In this document: positions 53,217 through 62,028 of the stretch, in pieces
Position numbering within the stretch: position 1 is the stretch's first letter
Layout: each line of letters starts with the position of its first letter
Assembly (NCBI GenBank): GCA_964204605.1
Contig: OZ123195.1
Span: 744,001-808,000, forward strand
Direction of reading: 5' to 3'
Length of the DNA stretch: 64,000 nt
Source of the DNA: UBA961 sp014191195
GTDB taxonomy: Bacteria > Bacteroidota > Ignavibacteria > Kapaibacteriales > UBA961
Made by a program: the position numbers and the translations under genes
Notes under the pieces: generated by a model
Database searches by the model: none
Told to the model about the DNA's origin: nothing
The model's input: only the letters and a program-made list of their open reading frames with translations

Positions 53217-54129
53217 GCATAAAATTGCAATCATAGGTGCTACCAGTAAAACAGCAGAAGCAATGATCAGACTATTCATTGCTGAAACAGATTGGGATAT
53301 TCTGTTATGTACAGCTTCAACTGAATATAATTTCCCAAAAGAAGTTACTGTACTTACTATTGATTATGAATATCCAAAGCAAATAAGAGAATTATTCTTA
53401 GAGCATATGCCCACTGTTATTATTAATACAGCTGCAATAACAAATGTAGATGCTTGTGAAATTGACAAAAAGAAATCATGGAATGTAAATGTTACTTGGG
53501 CAGAGCAATTATGCAGAACTGCTGCGATTTTAGATGCTCATTTTATCCATTTTTCTTCAGACTATGTGTTTGATGGTAAATCTGGTCCTTATACTGAATC
53601 AGATGTGCCGAATCCAATATCTTATTATGGAAAGTCCAAATTAGCAAGTGAAAATGCATGCAAAATATCCTATGCTAAAACAACTATCATTAGAACAAAT
53701 GTAGTGTATGGATATTCATCACATAATAAGATAGATTTTGTTCAATGGATTATTAATATGTGTGAATTAAATAATTCATTTGGTGTTGTTAATGATCAAC
53801 TGTCAAATCCTACATTAACAGATGATATAGCTTTAGGAATTAAAAAAATAATCGAAAAGAAAAGAACTGGCTTATATCATTTTGGAGGATTAGACTTTAT
53901 AAATCGAATAGATTTTGCCAAAAAGATTGCTGAAATCTATCATTTAGACGATAGTTTGATTCAGCCAATAACAACGGATTCTCTTAATCAAAAGGCTAAA
54001 AGACCATTACAAAGTGGATTAATATCCTTGAAAGCAAGCACGGATCTTGGAGTAAAGTTTTGCGGTATAGAAAGTGGTCTTATCACGCTTAGACATCAAA
54101 TGCATGTTTTTTCTCAATATTCAAAATAA
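53206..54129 (+). CDS. RmlD-like NAD(P)-dependent sugar reductase (SDR family)
   Basis: The 307 aa Rossmann-fold protein begins IAIIGATSKTAEAM, a slightly altered GxxGxxG loop. INTAAITNVDACEIDKKKSWNVNV, HFSSDYVFDGKSGPYTESDVPNPISYYGKSKLASE (the Y-x3-K catalytic pair) and LYHFGG follow. This is the pattern of dTDP-4-dehydrorhamnose reductase, which makes dTDP-rhamnose. No rmlA, B or C genes are near, so the substrate may differ. It overlaps ispD and is four bases from the next dehydrogenase gene. Confidence 0.82.
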   Translation: MEIKHKIAIIGATSKTAEAMIRLFIAETDWDILLCTASTEYNFPKEVTVLTIDYEYPKQIRELFLEHMPTVIINTAAITNVDACEIDKKKSWNVNVTWAEQLCRTAAILDAHFIHFSSDYVFDGKSGPYTESDVPNPISYYGKSKLASENACKISYAKTTIIRTNVVYGYSSHNKIDFVQWIINMCELNNSFGVVNDQLSNPTLTDDIALGIKKIIEKKRTGLYHFGGLDFINRIDFAKKIAEIYHLDDSLIQPITTDSLNQKAKRPLQSGLISLKASTDLGVKFCGIESGLITLRHQMHVFSQYSK

Positions 54130-54133
54130 AGAT

Positions 54134-54991
54134 ATGATAATTGCAGTGTGTGGCGCAGGAACAATGGGCAGAGGAATAGCATTATTAAGTTTACTTTCTG
54201 GACATAATGCTAGGATTTATGATGTTTCTGACATAGCATTACAGAATGCTGAAACATATATTATACATCAATTAGCAAAGTTAACTGAAAAAGGGAAGAT
54301 TGATCAACAAACAGCTGATAGATGTGCAAAGAACTTATTATGCACTAATGATATAACTATCTTAGTACAAGATGCTCATTTCATTATAGAGGCTATCATT
54401 GAATATCCAGAGCCAAAAATCGATTTATTTGTTTCTATAGAAAATGCTGGATTATCAGAAACAACAATATTAGCTACAAATACTAGTTCGCTATCTGTTA
54501 ATGTATTAAGTAAGAATAGAAAATTTCCACATAGATTTGTTGGGCTTCATTTCTTTAATCCAGCTCAAATAATGAAACTTGTAGAAATAGTTCAAGCTAA
54601 TTCAACATCTGAAAAAACAGTAGAAGAATGTGTTGAGCTTTGTACACTTTTAGGAAAATCTCCAGTTATTGCAAAAGATGTTCCAGGATTTATTGTCAAT
54701 AGAGTTGCTAGAAACTATTATAATGAATCAATGCGCATTGCTACCGAACAGATGGCAACACCTAAACAAATTGATTCTATCATGAAATCTGCAGGATTCA
54801 GAATGGGGCCATTCGAATTAATGGACTTAATAGGTAATGATATCAATTTGGATGTTACAAAATCAGTTGCTTCACAGTATTTTAATGAACCTCGTTTTAC
54901 TCCTTCTTTAATGCAGCAAACTGTTGTAAATGCAGGTACATACGGTAGAAAAACTGGTAGCGGATTTTATGATTATAATGATACTTTGTAA
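54134..54991 (+). CDS. 3-hydroxyacyl-CoA dehydrogenase, paralogue 1
   Basis: NAD-dependent oxidation of 3-hydroxyacyl-CoA to 3-ketoacyl-CoA, 285 aa. The NAD loop is AVCGAGTMGRGIA at the N-terminus. The catalytic histidine is in LHFFNPAQIMKLVEIV, and VPGFIVNRVARN marks the substrate domain. Starting at the ATG at 54134 gives the standard N-terminus; in-frame upstream ATGs lie in the RmlD-like gene. It is about as long as 3-hydroxybutyryl-CoA dehydrogenase. A second paralogue follows 26 bases later. Substrate chain length is not predictable. Confidence 0.9.
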   Translation: MIIAVCGAGTMGRGIALLSLLSGHNARIYDVSDIALQNAETYIIHQLAKLTEKGKIDQQTADRCAKNLLCTNDITILVQDAHFIIEAIIEYPEPKIDLFVSIENAGLSETTILATNTSSLSVNVLSKNRKFPHRFVGLHFFNPAQIMKLVEIVQANSTSEKTVEECVELCTLLGKSPVIAKDVPGFIVNRVARNYYNESMRIATEQMATPKQIDSIMKSAGFRMGPFELMDLIGNDINLDVTKSVASQYFNEPRFTPSLMQQTVVNAGTYGRKTGSGFYDYNDTL

Positions 54992-55017
54992 AATTTATAC
55001 ATATAAAGGAAAAATAA

Positions 55018-55866
55018 ATGAATGTAATAGTTATTGGTGCGGGAACCATGGGAAATGGTATCGTACATATTTTTGCTCAAGCAGGACATTCTGTGACAAT
55101 GGTTGATATAAGCGAAAATGCTTTGCAAAAAGGTGTTTCAACTATAGATGGTAATTTATCAAGACAAGTCAAAAAAGAGCTTATTTCAGAAGATTCAAAA
55201 AATCAGACATTATCTCACATCACAGTAAGTACCGATTTATTAACTGCAGTTAAGAATGCAGATTTACTTGTTGAAGCTGCTTCTGAAAATAAATCTATAA
55301 AAATTCAATTATTCCAAGAAGCACAAAAATCAGCACCAGATTCTTGCATTTTTGCTAGTAATACTTCTTCTATTTCGATAACTGAATTAGCAGCTGCCAC
55401 AAATAGACCAGATAAATTCATTGGAATGCACTTCTTTAATCCAGTGCCAATCATGAAATTATGTGAAATTGTTAGAGGCTTTGCAACTTCTGATGATACA
55501 TACTCTACAATATATACGCTTTCTAAAGAATTAGGAAAAGTGCCAGTAACTGTTCAAGATTATCCTGGATTTATCTCTAATCGTATCCTAATGCCTATGA
55601 TAAATGAAGCAATTTATTGTTTAATGGAAGGTGTAGCTTCTGCTGAAGATATTGATACTGTTATGAAATTGGGTATGGCTCATCCAATGGGGCCTTTAAC
55701 TTTAGCTGATTTTATCGGTTTAGATATTTGCTTGTCAATTATGGAAGTATTATTTAGTGGATATGCCGATAGTAAATATAGGCCATGTCCATTATTGAAA
55801 AAAATGGTAGCTGCAGGACATTTAGGACGTAAATCAGGAAAAGGATTTTTCACGTATTCTGTATAA
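55018..55866 (+). CDS. hbd: 3-hydroxybutyryl-CoA dehydrogenase-like, paralogue 2
   Basis: A 282 aa NAD enzyme with VIGAGTMGNGIVHIFAQAGH, ASNTSSISITELAAATNRPDKFIGMHFFNPVPIMKLCEIV and YPGFISNRILMPMINEAI. The C-terminal GMAHPMGPLTLADFIGLD segment is the classic Hbd signature, making this the more canonical of the two tandem paralogues. It reads as a close fit to 3-hydroxybutyryl-CoA dehydrogenases of the butyrate/beta-oxidation type. It is followed 12 bases later by dtd. The thiolase and enoyl-CoA hydratase partners are not in the window. Confidence 0.93.
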   Translation: MNVIVIGAGTMGNGIVHIFAQAGHSVTMVDISENALQKGVSTIDGNLSRQVKKELISEDSKNQTLSHITVSTDLLTAVKNADLLVEAASENKSIKIQLFQEAQKSAPDSCIFASNTSSISITELAAATNRPDKFIGMHFFNPVPIMKLCEIVRGFATSDDTYSTIYTLSKELGKVPVTVQDYPGFISNRILMPMINEAIYCLMEGVASAEDIDTVMKLGMAHPMGPLTLADFIGLDICLSIMEVLFSGYADSKYRPCPLLKKMVAAGHLGRKSGKGFFTYSV

Positions 55867-55878
55867 AAATAGATTTAT

Positions 55879-56316
55879 ATGAAGTGTATTATACAAAGAG
55901 TACAATATGCCTCTATCGTTGTAGATGAAGTAGAAATAGCTTCAATTAAACATGGTATTCTAGCTTTTGTAGGTTATTCTGTCCAAGATACTCCTAAAGT
56001 TAATTCATGGTTAGCTGAAAAATTAATTGGATACAGAATATTTTCTGATTCCTCAGGAAAGATGAATCTATCTGTTAAAGATATCAATGGTGAGATTCTT
56101 ATTGTATCGAATTTTACTCTCTGCGCACAAACATCTAAAGGTCTAAGGCCTGGATTTACTGATGCTAAATTACCTGAGGAAGCATCAGAATTATTTACTG
56201 AATTATATCACTTATTAACACAATATGATATTCCTGTAAGTACTGGACAATTTGGAGCAGATATGAAAATCTCATTATTGAATGATGGCCCTGTCACTTT
56301 TATTTTAGAACAATAA
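55879..56316 (+). CDS. dtd: D-aminoacyl-tRNA deacylase
   Basis: Hydrolyses D-amino acids and glycine wrongly attached to tRNA. The 145 aa protein has MKCIIQRVQYASI, RIFSDSSGKMNLSVKD, RPGFTDA and the cross-subunit loop LNDGPVTF. The conserved SQFTL active-site loop reads SNFTL here (about 77-81), an Asn for Gln change worth noting. Otherwise the protein is standard. It sits between hbd and murB with 12-base gaps on both sides. Confidence 0.92.
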   Translation: MKCIIQRVQYASIVVDEVEIASIKHGILAFVGYSVQDTPKVNSWLAEKLIGYRIFSDSSGKMNLSVKDINGEILIVSNFTLCAQTSKGLRPGFTDAKLPEEASELFTELYHLLTQYDIPVSTGQFGADMKISLLNDGPVTFILEQ

Positions 56317-56328
56317 TCCTATTGTAAT

Positions 56329-57342
56329 ATGTATTCACATTTTCATCATGATATTACATTTAGCACTACTTTTAGAACAAAAGTAATTGCTAAAGAACAT
56401 ATCTATATTGAAGATGTACAAGATTCAGCTTTACTGATTGATGAGTTAAAAGGAAGAATACCCTTAATTCTTGGTGGCGGAAGTAATTATCTATTTGTTA
56501 ATGAAAATCCAGATTTACTTGTATCAATTACTAATTCTTCATTATCAATAGTAGATGAGAATAAAGATTGTATTACAATTGATATTGGAGCTTCTTATAA
56601 TTGGCATGAATTAGTATTGTTTTGTCTTGCACATGGCTGGTATGGTTTAGAGAATTTATCATTGATTCCGGGCACAATAGGTGCTGCGCCAATTCAAAAT
56701 ATAGGAGCATATGGAAGAGATATCTCTGAATTTGTTATATCAGTTTCTGGATTTGATTTGAATACCGGAAAACATCACATCTATACTCATTCAGAATGTC
56801 AATTTTCATATAGATCAAGCTATTTTAAGACATATCTAAAATCATCTTTTTTAATTACATCTGTACGATTACAATTATATAAGAATCCTTTGATAAAAGC
56901 AGATTATCCTGATGTTCAAAAAGCTTTAGATGATTCTCATATAAAGAATCCAACACCTAAAGAAATATCAGATATTATCATACACATAAGACATACCAAA
57001 TTACCCGATCCCAATCAGATTGGGAATGCAGGATCATTTTTTAAGAACCCTTCTATAACCGAAGAAGTATATCATTCTTTAGTAAAGCAATACCCAGAAT
57101 TACCTTCTTATCCTCAAGGTGATGGCACTGTGAAAATTTCTGCAGCTTGGCTAATTGATAGTTGTGGATGGAAAGGATTTAGAGAACATGATATAGGCGT
57201 TCATAATAAACAAGCTTTGGTTTTAGTAAATTATGGTAATGGAAAGGCAATAGATATTTATCATCTTTCTATGAAGATTCAAGAATCTATCAACAATACA
57301 TATGGCATTTCTCTTGAGCCTGAAGTTAATATCATTTTATGA
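56329..57342 (+). CDS. murB: UDP-N-acetylenolpyruvoylglucosamine reductase
   Basis: FAD enzyme that reduces UDP-GlcNAc-enolpyruvate to UDP-MurNAc in peptidoglycan synthesis. At 337 aa it is of the E. coli (type I) form. The FAD-binding part has LILGGGSNYLF and SLIPGTIGAAPIQNIGAYG. FSYRSSYFK holds the conserved tyrosine and arginine, GNAGSFFKNP contains the proton-donor serine, and the C-terminal EPEVNII glutamate is present. It is read in a run with dtd and the aspartokinase-like gene. Confidence 0.95.
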   Translation: MYSHFHHDITFSTTFRTKVIAKEHIYIEDVQDSALLIDELKGRIPLILGGGSNYLFVNENPDLLVSITNSSLSIVDENKDCITIDIGASYNWHELVLFCLAHGWYGLENLSLIPGTIGAAPIQNIGAYGRDISEFVISVSGFDLNTGKHHIYTHSECQFSYRSSYFKTYLKSSFLITSVRLQLYKNPLIKADYPDVQKALDDSHIKNPTPKEISDIIIHIRHTKLPDPNQIGNAGSFFKNPSITEEVYHSLVKQYPELPSYPQGDGTVKISAAWLIDSCGWKGFREHDIGVHNKQALVLVNYGNGKAIDIYHLSMKIQESINNTYGISLEPEVNIIL

Positions 57343-57351
57343 GATAGAACA

Positions 57352-58545
57352 ATGTTAATCATGAAATTTGGTGGTTCAGTATTAAAAGATATTTCTGGCT
57401 TTCAGTCTATGCTTTCAATTGTACAAGCATATAAGAAAGAAAAAATATTGATAGTTATTTCTGCTTTAGATATCTCTACTCGAATATTATCCAAAGCTTT
57501 AATAATGGCTTCACAAGGTTTATTAGAGCAAGCCCAAGAGCTTATTCTTCAGCTTATTGAAAAACATAGAATATTAGCAGGAACTCTTTTCAGTGATTCT
57601 CAAGGGTATGATTCATATATAGAATTGTTAGATATCCATAAGAAAAGATTATATAAGATTCTTCATGGGGTTTCCATTACAAAAGAAATATCTGGCAGAG
57701 TACAAGACTTGTTTATAAGCCATGGAGAACTCTTGGCATTAGAGTGTGTTCATCATTTTATAGAATCACATAATATTCAACATTCTCTTATAGATGCAAG
57801 GGAAATAATCATTACAGATAATACATTCGGATCTGCAAGGCCATATCGTGAATTTACTAAAAAACATGTTCAGGATAAATTGCTACCATTATTTAACGAT
57901 TACAATATCTTGATGACTCATGGGTTTATTGCATCTGATGAGCAGGGAAATACAACAACCATGGGCACAGAAAGCTCTAACTTAACTGCTTCTTTATTAG
58001 GATCTTTATTACCAGCATCAGAAATTATCATTTGGACAGATATAGAGGGAATACGTAATTCAGACCCAAAACATATCGCAGATACAACATCTATACGATA
58101 TTTGTCCTATGAACAAGCAGAGAAATTAGCTAATCAAGGTTTAAAAGTAATTCACGTTTCAATGCTTGAAGATCCATCTAAATCTGGAATTCCAGTGACG
58201 ATTAGGTCTGCATTTAATCCTAATGGAGAATTTACTACAATCACTCATCAAGAAAACACTAGCTTACAGATTATGATAAATATATCTCATAATGAGCAGA
58301 AATATTTTGTTCTACCAGATCATTTGCATAACAAAAACAACACTCAATTATTAATCATACAATCATCAAATCCATTTATTAAAAAGGCATTAATTCATAG
58401 AATATCTAATGAATATTCACCAGATATATCATGTGCAATTTCATATTATGCAGATGTACATCTTGTATGGGGTAATAAGGACAATATTGATACATTGCAA
58501 ATGAATCTATTTAATGAGTTTTTACAAGAGGAATCTATACAATGA
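57352..58545 (+). CDS. lysC: Aspartokinase-like amino acid kinase with divergent C-terminus
   Basis: The 397 aa protein has an aspartokinase catalytic domain: N-terminal MKFGGSVL, RVQDLFISHGELLA, THGFIASDEQGNTTTMGTES, WTDIEGIRNSDP and LSYEQAEKLANQGLKVIH. Aspartokinase phosphorylates aspartate at the head of lysine, threonine and methionine synthesis. Two oddities stand out. The usual GR-x-GSD loop reads GTESSNL, losing the arginine. The C-terminal about 110 residues do not show a recognisable ACT regulatory domain. It may be less feedback-controlled or have a changed substrate. The stop overlaps the next small gene as ATGA. Confidence 0.75.
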   Translation: MLIMKFGGSVLKDISGFQSMLSIVQAYKKEKILIVISALDISTRILSKALIMASQGLLEQAQELILQLIEKHRILAGTLFSDSQGYDSYIELLDIHKKRLYKILHGVSITKEISGRVQDLFISHGELLALECVHHFIESHNIQHSLIDAREIIITDNTFGSARPYREFTKKHVQDKLLPLFNDYNILMTHGFIASDEQGNTTTMGTESSNLTASLLGSLLPASEIIIWTDIEGIRNSDPKHIADTTSIRYLSYEQAEKLANQGLKVIHVSMLEDPSKSGIPVTIRSAFNPNGEFTTITHQENTSLQIMINISHNEQKYFVLPDHLHNKNNTQLLIIQSSNPFIKKALIHRISNEYSPDISCAISYYADVHLVWGNKDNIDTLQMNLFNEFLQEESIQ

Positions 58546-58784
58546 AAACATTTCATGAATTTGTAGACAAATCAACCGCCCCGATTCAAGGGAATATGTA
58601 TCATGTACATTTACATGGACAAGAAGTGTATAGTGCAGAGATAACACAATATAAAAAAGGAGCTTGTTGGGCAACACTTACTGTCCTACAACCAGCTAAT
58701 CAAGAGATGTCTGACATTTATAAAAAAGGGGATAGTTTTGAAGTAAAAGTAGCGCAATATCTATTCACATTAATAGAAAGCTAA
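58542..58784 (+). CDS. Small cytoplasmic protein, unknown
   Basis: An 80 aa protein without signal peptide or membrane helix, beginning MKTFHEFVDKSTAPI, with a beta-rich composition (YHVHLHGQEVYSAEI, FEVKVAQYLFTLIES). It might be an OB- or SH3-like barrel, but I recognise no family. Its start is ATGA-coupled to the aspartokinase-like gene and the next gene starts one base after its stop, so the three are one translational unit. Confidence 0.6.
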   Translation: MKTFHEFVDKSTAPIQGNMYHVHLHGQEVYSAEITQYKKGACWATLTVLQPANQEMSDIYKKGDSFEVKVAQYLFTLIES

Positions 58785-58785
58785 T

Positions 58786-59427
58786 GTGGGATCATTTGCA
58801 CAACATGCCTCTGTAGGAATAATGAGTGGCCTTACTATTTCTGCTATTTCATTCCACTTTTCACAGTTACATATCATTGATTCAATTGCTTGTGGGGCCA
58901 TATGCACACTGAGTAATTTTGTTCCAGATATAGATAGTCAACAGTCAAAACCTGCAAGAACAATTAAAGATATTATTAGTACTTGCATCACTTCTTATAT
59001 TATCTATACACTACCACGCATAGATTTTTCTGTCTTTATCGTAATAGCTTTAAGTACATTTTTCTTACTTCAATATATATTTACATTTATTCTATCAAGA
59101 ATTACAGTTCATAGAGGAATGTTTCATAGCATACCTGCTATCATGATATGGAGTTGTATTGTATATAATGCTTGTTATTCATCAACTGAATTAAACAGAA
59201 TATATCTTACTTGTAGCGCAGCGATTGGATATCTATTACATTTAATAATAGATGAATTATATGGATTGATTGATATCAGTGGAGGTGTATTTTATCCGAA
59301 AAAGTCTTCAGGGACAGCATTAAAATTTATAAGCACATCATTTTGGGGAACAATATTATGCTATACCATATTACTATGTTTATTGTTTTTTTCTTTGCAA
59401 CAAACCAGAAATTACCTTCCAAATTGA
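58786..59427 (+). CDS. YdjM/DUF457-type membrane-bound metal-dependent hydrolase-like protein
   Basis: The 213 aa protein has about five membrane helices and the family histidines: QHASVGIMSGL near the start, FVPDIDSQQSKP with the PDxD motif, HRGMFHSIPA in the middle and LHLIIDELYG. These define the YdjM/DUF457 group, named as metal-dependent hydrolases but without a known reaction. The start is GTG, one base after the upstream stop; the ATG overlapping there is in another frame and stops early. The 3' end overlaps the convergent tmk by 48 bases. Confidence 0.8.
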   Translation: MGSFAQHASVGIMSGLTISAISFHFSQLHIIDSIACGAICTLSNFVPDIDSQQSKPARTIKDIISTCITSYIIYTLPRIDFSVFIVIALSTFFLLQYIFTFILSRITVHRGMFHSIPAIMIWSCIVYNACYSSTELNRIYLTCSAAIGYLLHLIIDELYGLIDISGGVFYPKKSSGTALKFISTSFWGTILCYTILLCLLFFSLQQTRNYLPN

Positions 59428-60015
59428 TTCTTGTAAATCTTGAATTGAAGATCGAGCATTTAATACATGAACTCTTTCGGGATTCATGTGTGCAATGTGT
59501 AAATATCCATTTCTAGCCCTTGTAAAAAACTCATTACCAGACTTTTCCATTCTATCAGGGGATGTACTAGTTAAATCAAAACGTGAATCAGCTCGATTAG
59601 ATGCCTCTAATGGTGCTAAATCTAAAATAAAAGTAGCATCTGGTACTAGGCCTGCAGTTGCAAATGCATTAATAATGTTAATATCATCGATTGGTAATTG
59701 GCGTCCATAACCTTGATAAGCAACTGATGAATCTATATATCTATCACATAACACTATATCACCATTATCAAGCGCAGGTTTAATTACTCGGCTTACTAAT
59801 TGTGCTCTAGCGGCAGTAAAAAGTAATAATTCACAACGAGGCTCTACAATATCATCAGTATGAAGCAATAAGTTTCGAATATTTTCACTTACTATATTTC
59901 CTCCTGGCTCTCTTAGAACTTTCACTGTAAAATTCAATTCAGTTAATGAGTTTGCCAATAAATAGATTTGAGTAGACTTACCACTACCATCTATACCTTC
60001 AAAAGTTATAAACAT
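59380..60015 (-). CDS. tmk: Thymidylate kinase
   Basis: Phosphorylates dTMP to dTDP. The 211 aa protein has the P-loop FEGIDGSGKST (about 5-15), the LREPGG motif, the CDRYIDSSVAYQGYGR substrate loop and the lid region around RADSRFDLTS. The C-terminus shares 48 bases with the convergent YdjM-type gene. It is the last gene of the minus-strand run mtaB-truA-tadA-rsmI-tmk. Confidence 0.95.
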   Translation of the reverse strand: MFITFEGIDGSGKSTQIYLLANSLTELNFTVKVLREPGGNIVSENIRNLLLHTDDIVEPRCELLLFTAARAQLVSRVIKPALDNGDIVLCDRYIDSSVAYQGYGRQLPIDDINIINAFATAGLVPDATFILDLAPLEASNRADSRFDLTSTSPDRMEKSGNEFFTRARNGYLHIAHMNPERVHVLNARSSIQDLQESIWKVISGLLQRKKQ

Positions 60016-60028
60016 AGAATTCCTGTCC

Positions 60029-60724
60029 TTAAAAGCAATCAGAAAGAACTACAACAAATTCACCTTTAATTCCTTGGCTTGTTAATATTTCCAAACACTC
60101 AATAGGTAAGCCAAAATATCCTTGTTCAAATTTCTTTGAGATTTCTCTAACAATATACAATTTTCTGTTTTTTAGTGTTTTATGTGTGGATAAATCCTCT
60201 AATAGAGAAAGCAATCGATGTGGGGATTCATACAGAATAATTGTATTTAGATATGATTCAAGAGAATCTATAAATGTTTTTCTTCCTTTTTTATGCGGAG
60301 GAAAACCTAAAAAAGTAAATGATTCTGTAGAAAATCCACTCATTGCCAATGCTGGCAATAGGGCAGAAGGTCCCGGTAATACCGTATATACAATCTTATA
60401 TTCTATAGCAGTTTGAAGTAAAATATGTCCCGGATCAGACATTAAAGGCATTCCAGCATCACTACAATAACATACTATTTTGCCTTGTTGAACAGCCTTA
60501 CATAATTCTACACTTATTGATTTTTCATTATGTTCATGGCATTTTACAAGCTGTTTGGGAGTGATCTTATATTGTTTTAATAATTGCCCAGTTACTCTGG
60601 TATCTTCACAAGCAATGATATCTGCAGCAGAAAATAAACGTAATGCACGAATAGTAATATCTTCTAAATTACCTATTGGTGTAGGTATAAAATATAATCC
60701 AGACGTATATACTGTTATAGACAT
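60029..60724 (-). CDS. rsmI: 16S rRNA (cytidine1402-2'-O)-methyltransferase
   Basis: Methylates C1402 of 16S rRNA in the ribosomal P site. The 231 aa protein is a tetrapyrrole-methylase-fold enzyme with LYFIPTPIGNLEDITIRAL, ACEDTRVTGQLL, YCSDAGMPLMSDPG and a VLPGPSALLPALAMSGF segment, all diagnostic of RsmI. The start lies one base from the tadA stop. Part of the tRNA/rRNA-modification run. Confidence 0.95.
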   Translation of the reverse strand: MSITVYTSGLYFIPTPIGNLEDITIRALRLFSAADIIACEDTRVTGQLLKQYKITPKQLVKCHEHNEKSISVELCKAVQQGKIVCYCSDAGMPLMSDPGHILLQTAIEYKIVYTVLPGPSALLPALAMSGFSTESFTFLGFPPHKKGRKTFIDSLESYLNTIILYESPHRLLSLLEDLSTHKTLKNRKLYIVREISKKFEQGYFGLPIECLEILTSQGIKGEFVVVLSDCF

Positions 60725-60725
60725 A

Positions 60726-61232
60726 TTATATCTTTTTTAAAATATCTGAACTTTTCTTTATTGTTCCAGATCGTAATGACGTAAAAAAGGAAGACAATAA
60801 TGCTTGAGATTCCATAGCTAAAATATTATCAATTACGGTACATTGATGATTAAGTCTTGTATCATGTAAAAGAGTATATAAAGAATGTACTGCACCAGAT
60901 TTTACATCCTTTGCGCCATAAATGACTGTAGGAATTCTTGCTAATATAATGGCTCCGGCACACATTGTACATGGTTCTAGTGTAACATATAACTGCGTAT
61001 TCTGTAAACGTCTTGTGCCAAGATATGTGCATGCTAATTCAATAGCCTCAATCTCGGCATGCGCAGAGCTTTGTTGTAATTGCTCAGTTTTATTATATCC
61101 AGAAGAAATTACATCTCCATTATGAACAATAATGGCACCAATAGGAACCTCTCCACAATCATATGCAATCCTAGCTTGTTCTAAAGCTAAAGTCATAAAA
61201 TATTGATGATATTGTTCATGTTCAGATGTCAT
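60726..61232 (-). CDS. tadA: tRNA adenosine deaminase
   Basis: Converts wobble adenosine 34 to inosine in tRNA-Arg(ACG). The 168 aa zinc enzyme has HAEIEA with the zinc histidine (about 58) and catalytic glutamate (about 60). EPCTMCAGAI supplies the two zinc cysteines (about 88 and 91). The ending is slightly longer than in E. coli. The gene is one base from truA and one base from rsmI. Confidence 0.94.
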   Translation of the reverse strand: MTSEHEQYHQYFMTLALEQARIAYDCGEVPIGAIIVHNGDVISSGYNKTEQLQQSSAHAEIEAIELACTYLGTRRLQNTQLYVTLEPCTMCAGAIILARIPTVIYGAKDVKSGAVHSLYTLLHDTRLNHQCTVIDNILAMESQALLSSFFTSLRSGTIKKSSDILKKI

Positions 61233-61233
61233 A

Positions 61234-62028
61234 TTAAAAATGAATGCCGTAAAATTCTGGATACATAATTTTTTCTAAAACTAACCCTGAAGCTGGAGCA
61301 ATTGCACTTCTTTTGATAGATGGATTTCGACATGGATTATCTAATTTATATAAGATATCTTCTTTAGAAATAATACCTCTAGCATAATCAATCATGGTTC
61401 CTGTTAAAGAACGCACCATTGCATAAACAAATCTATTTGCTCCAATACTTAATCTATAATAATTGGTATTCTTCATTGGTTTCCACTCACAGAGCGAAAC
61501 ATCGCAAACATAAGAGTTAGTTGAGGGGTTTTTTTTGGAAAAAGATGTAAAATCATGTATCCCTAAGAAAATATTTCCTATCTCAAACAATTTATCTTCA
61601 TCCAATGGATATTTGATATATGTAATAAAATCTTTGTCAAAAACAGACTCTTTTGTAGAAATAGTATAAGAATATTCTCTGTATACAGCATGTTTTGTAC
61701 AATGAAAATCTGAACTTGATGTACATAAACCATTGATTCTTATATCTTTAGGTAGTTTATTGTTTAATGCTTTTTGTAATTTATCTAATGGAATGGTAAT
61801 ATCTGAAAGATCTAATGATGTATGAGCAATTTGGGATTTTGCATGAACTCCTGCATCTGTTCTTCCAGATCCAGTAATAGAAAGCGGTTGAGATATTATT
61901 GAACATAAAGCTTGTTCTAAGGTACCTTGAATGCTTTTTCCATTATGTTGTTTTTGCCAGCCAGAATATTGAGTACCATTATATTCAATGGAAAAAACTA
62001 TTGTTATTCTATTACTCATTTCTGTCAC
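61234..62028 (-). CDS. truA: tRNA pseudouridine(38-40) synthase
   Basis: Isomerises uridines 38-40 of the tRNA anticodon arm. The 264 aa protein has the catalytic aspartate in GSGRTDAGVHAKSQ, YREYSYTI, and the DFTSFSKK and RFVYAMVRSLTGTMI segments of the TruA fold. The start overlaps the mtaB stop by four bases, so the two modification genes are coupled. Confidence 0.95.
   Translation of the reverse strand: MTEMSNRITIVFSIEYNGTQYSGWQKQHNGKSIQGTLEQALCSIISQPLSITGSGRTDAGVHAKSQIAHTSLDLSDITIPLDKLQKALNNKLPKDIRINGLCTSSSDFHCTKHAVYREYSYTISTKESVFDKDFITYIKYPLDEDKLFEIGNIFLGIHDFTSFSKKNPSTNSYVCDVSLCEWKPMKNTNYYRLSIGANRFVYAMVRSLTGTMIDYARGIISKEDILYKLDNPCRNPSIKRSAIAPASGLVLEKIMYPEFYGIHF

Noticed and set aside
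53206..54129. RmlD-like gene as proof of a dTDP-rhamnose pathway
   Set aside because: No rmlA, rmlB or rmlC gene is in the window, and SDR reductases of this type act on several nucleotide sugars.
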